Shown here piece after piece: positions 63,866 through 64,000 of a stretch of 64,000 nt of DNA (within the stretch, counting starts at the first letter, position 1; every line of letters begins with the position of its first letter). The notes below the pieces were generated by a model. It had not been told where the DNA came from, did not search any database, and worked only from the letters and a program-made list of their open reading frames with translations. The DNA lies in contig NZ_JBDKWZ010000009.1 in assembly GCF_039710355.1 (NCBI RefSeq), positions 186,001 to 250,000 of the forward strand. Reading direction: 5' to 3'. Source of the stretch: Rapidithrix thailandica (GTDB lineage: Bacteria > Bacteroidota > Bacteroidia > Cytophagales > Flammeovirgaceae). Made by a program: the position numbers and the translations under genes.

Positions 63866-64000
63866 TTACAATATGTATTGACTCAAATCTCTGTTTTGTA
63901 CCAAGCCGGAAAGTTTTTGCTGAACCATGTCCCGGGTGATGGCAATTTTAGCATTGGGGCCGATGACATCCGGCACATCAAACAAGAACTCGTTGAGTAA
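63866..64000 (-). CDS. hslU: ATP-dependent protease ATPase subunit HslU, C-terminal end only
   Basis: The last 44 codons before a TAA at 63866 read LLNEFLFDVPDVIGPNA, then AITRDMVQQKLSGLV, ending in NRDLSQYIL. HslU proteins end in a conserved D-L-S-R/x-F/Y-I-L tail that inserts into HslV to activate the protease, and the preceding segment fits the HslU C-terminal domain. The rest of the gene lies beyond the right edge. It is too short for a firm domain analysis, but the tail is distinctive. Confidence 0.8.
   Translation of the reverse strand, partial: LLNEFLFDVPDVIGPNAKIAITRDMVQQKLSGLVQNRDLSQYIL

Overview
The window reads as chromosomal DNA of a Bacteroidota bacterium, most likely a Cytophagales-type (Cyclobacteriaceae-like) heterotroph. 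The evidence is two SusC/SusD pairs each with an ECF sigma/FecR switch, DUF1573 and DUF4269 proteins, a Bacteroidota-type GlmU-related protein and weak Shine-Dalgarno signals. Both edges cut genes: an S41 peptidase at the left and hslU at the right. No rRNA, tRNA, CRISPR array, prophage or intact insertion sequence was seen.

Region 1 (1-9.9 kb). After the S41 peptidase and a Tat-exported SGNH hydrolase, six minus-strand genes run from 9391 down to 1689: an ethanolamine-permease-like APC transporter, a glutamine-synthetase-family ligase, an iron alcohol dehydrogenase, a PuuD-like gamma-glutamyl amide hydrolase (4-nt overlap with the dehydrogenase), an aldehyde dehydrogenase, and Kbl. This resembles the Puu putrescine route, but an alcohol dehydrogenase replaces the amine oxidase PuuB. 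The best reading is gamma-glutamylation of an amino alcohol, probably ethanolamine, oxidised to gamma-glutamylglycine and split to glutamate and glycine, with Kbl handling glycine. A bulged hairpin in the permease leader may be regulatory.

Region 2 (9.9-24 kb) is mixed: a DUF4269 protein, dxs, an ECF sigma factor with a zinc anti-sigma factor, gmk, purM, a FAD oxidoreductase, a HEAT/cyclic-nucleotide-binding protein, a TPR-like protein and a prolyl oligopeptidase lipoprotein.

Region 3 (24.3-46.2 kb) is a surface-glycan locus. It holds a GlmU-related protein, a Wzm/Wzt ABC exporter with a four-helix-bundle gene wedged between its subunits, a sulfotransferase-like protein, at least five glycosyltransferases, a heparinase II/III-like protein, WecB, an asparagine-synthase-type amidotransferase, a methyltransferase and a polytopic membrane protein. 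It ends with a DprE1/DprE2-like pair and a HAD phosphatase. Base composition falls sharply inside wzt, so the Wzt C-terminal domain and the genes to about 34.3 kb look like a separately acquired cassette.

Region 4 (46.4-64 kb) is almost all minus strand. Two tandem paralogous modules, each ECF sigma - FecR - SusC (with STN domain) - SusD, are followed by a dipeptide epimerase, a penicillin-binding-protein-like serine hydrolase and a DUF1573 protein. With no glycoside hydrolase and an epimerase 19 nt after SusD, the cargo may be peptides rather than glycans. Between fecR and susC of the right-hand module lies an 18-codon relict of a susC start, evidence of a past rearrangement.
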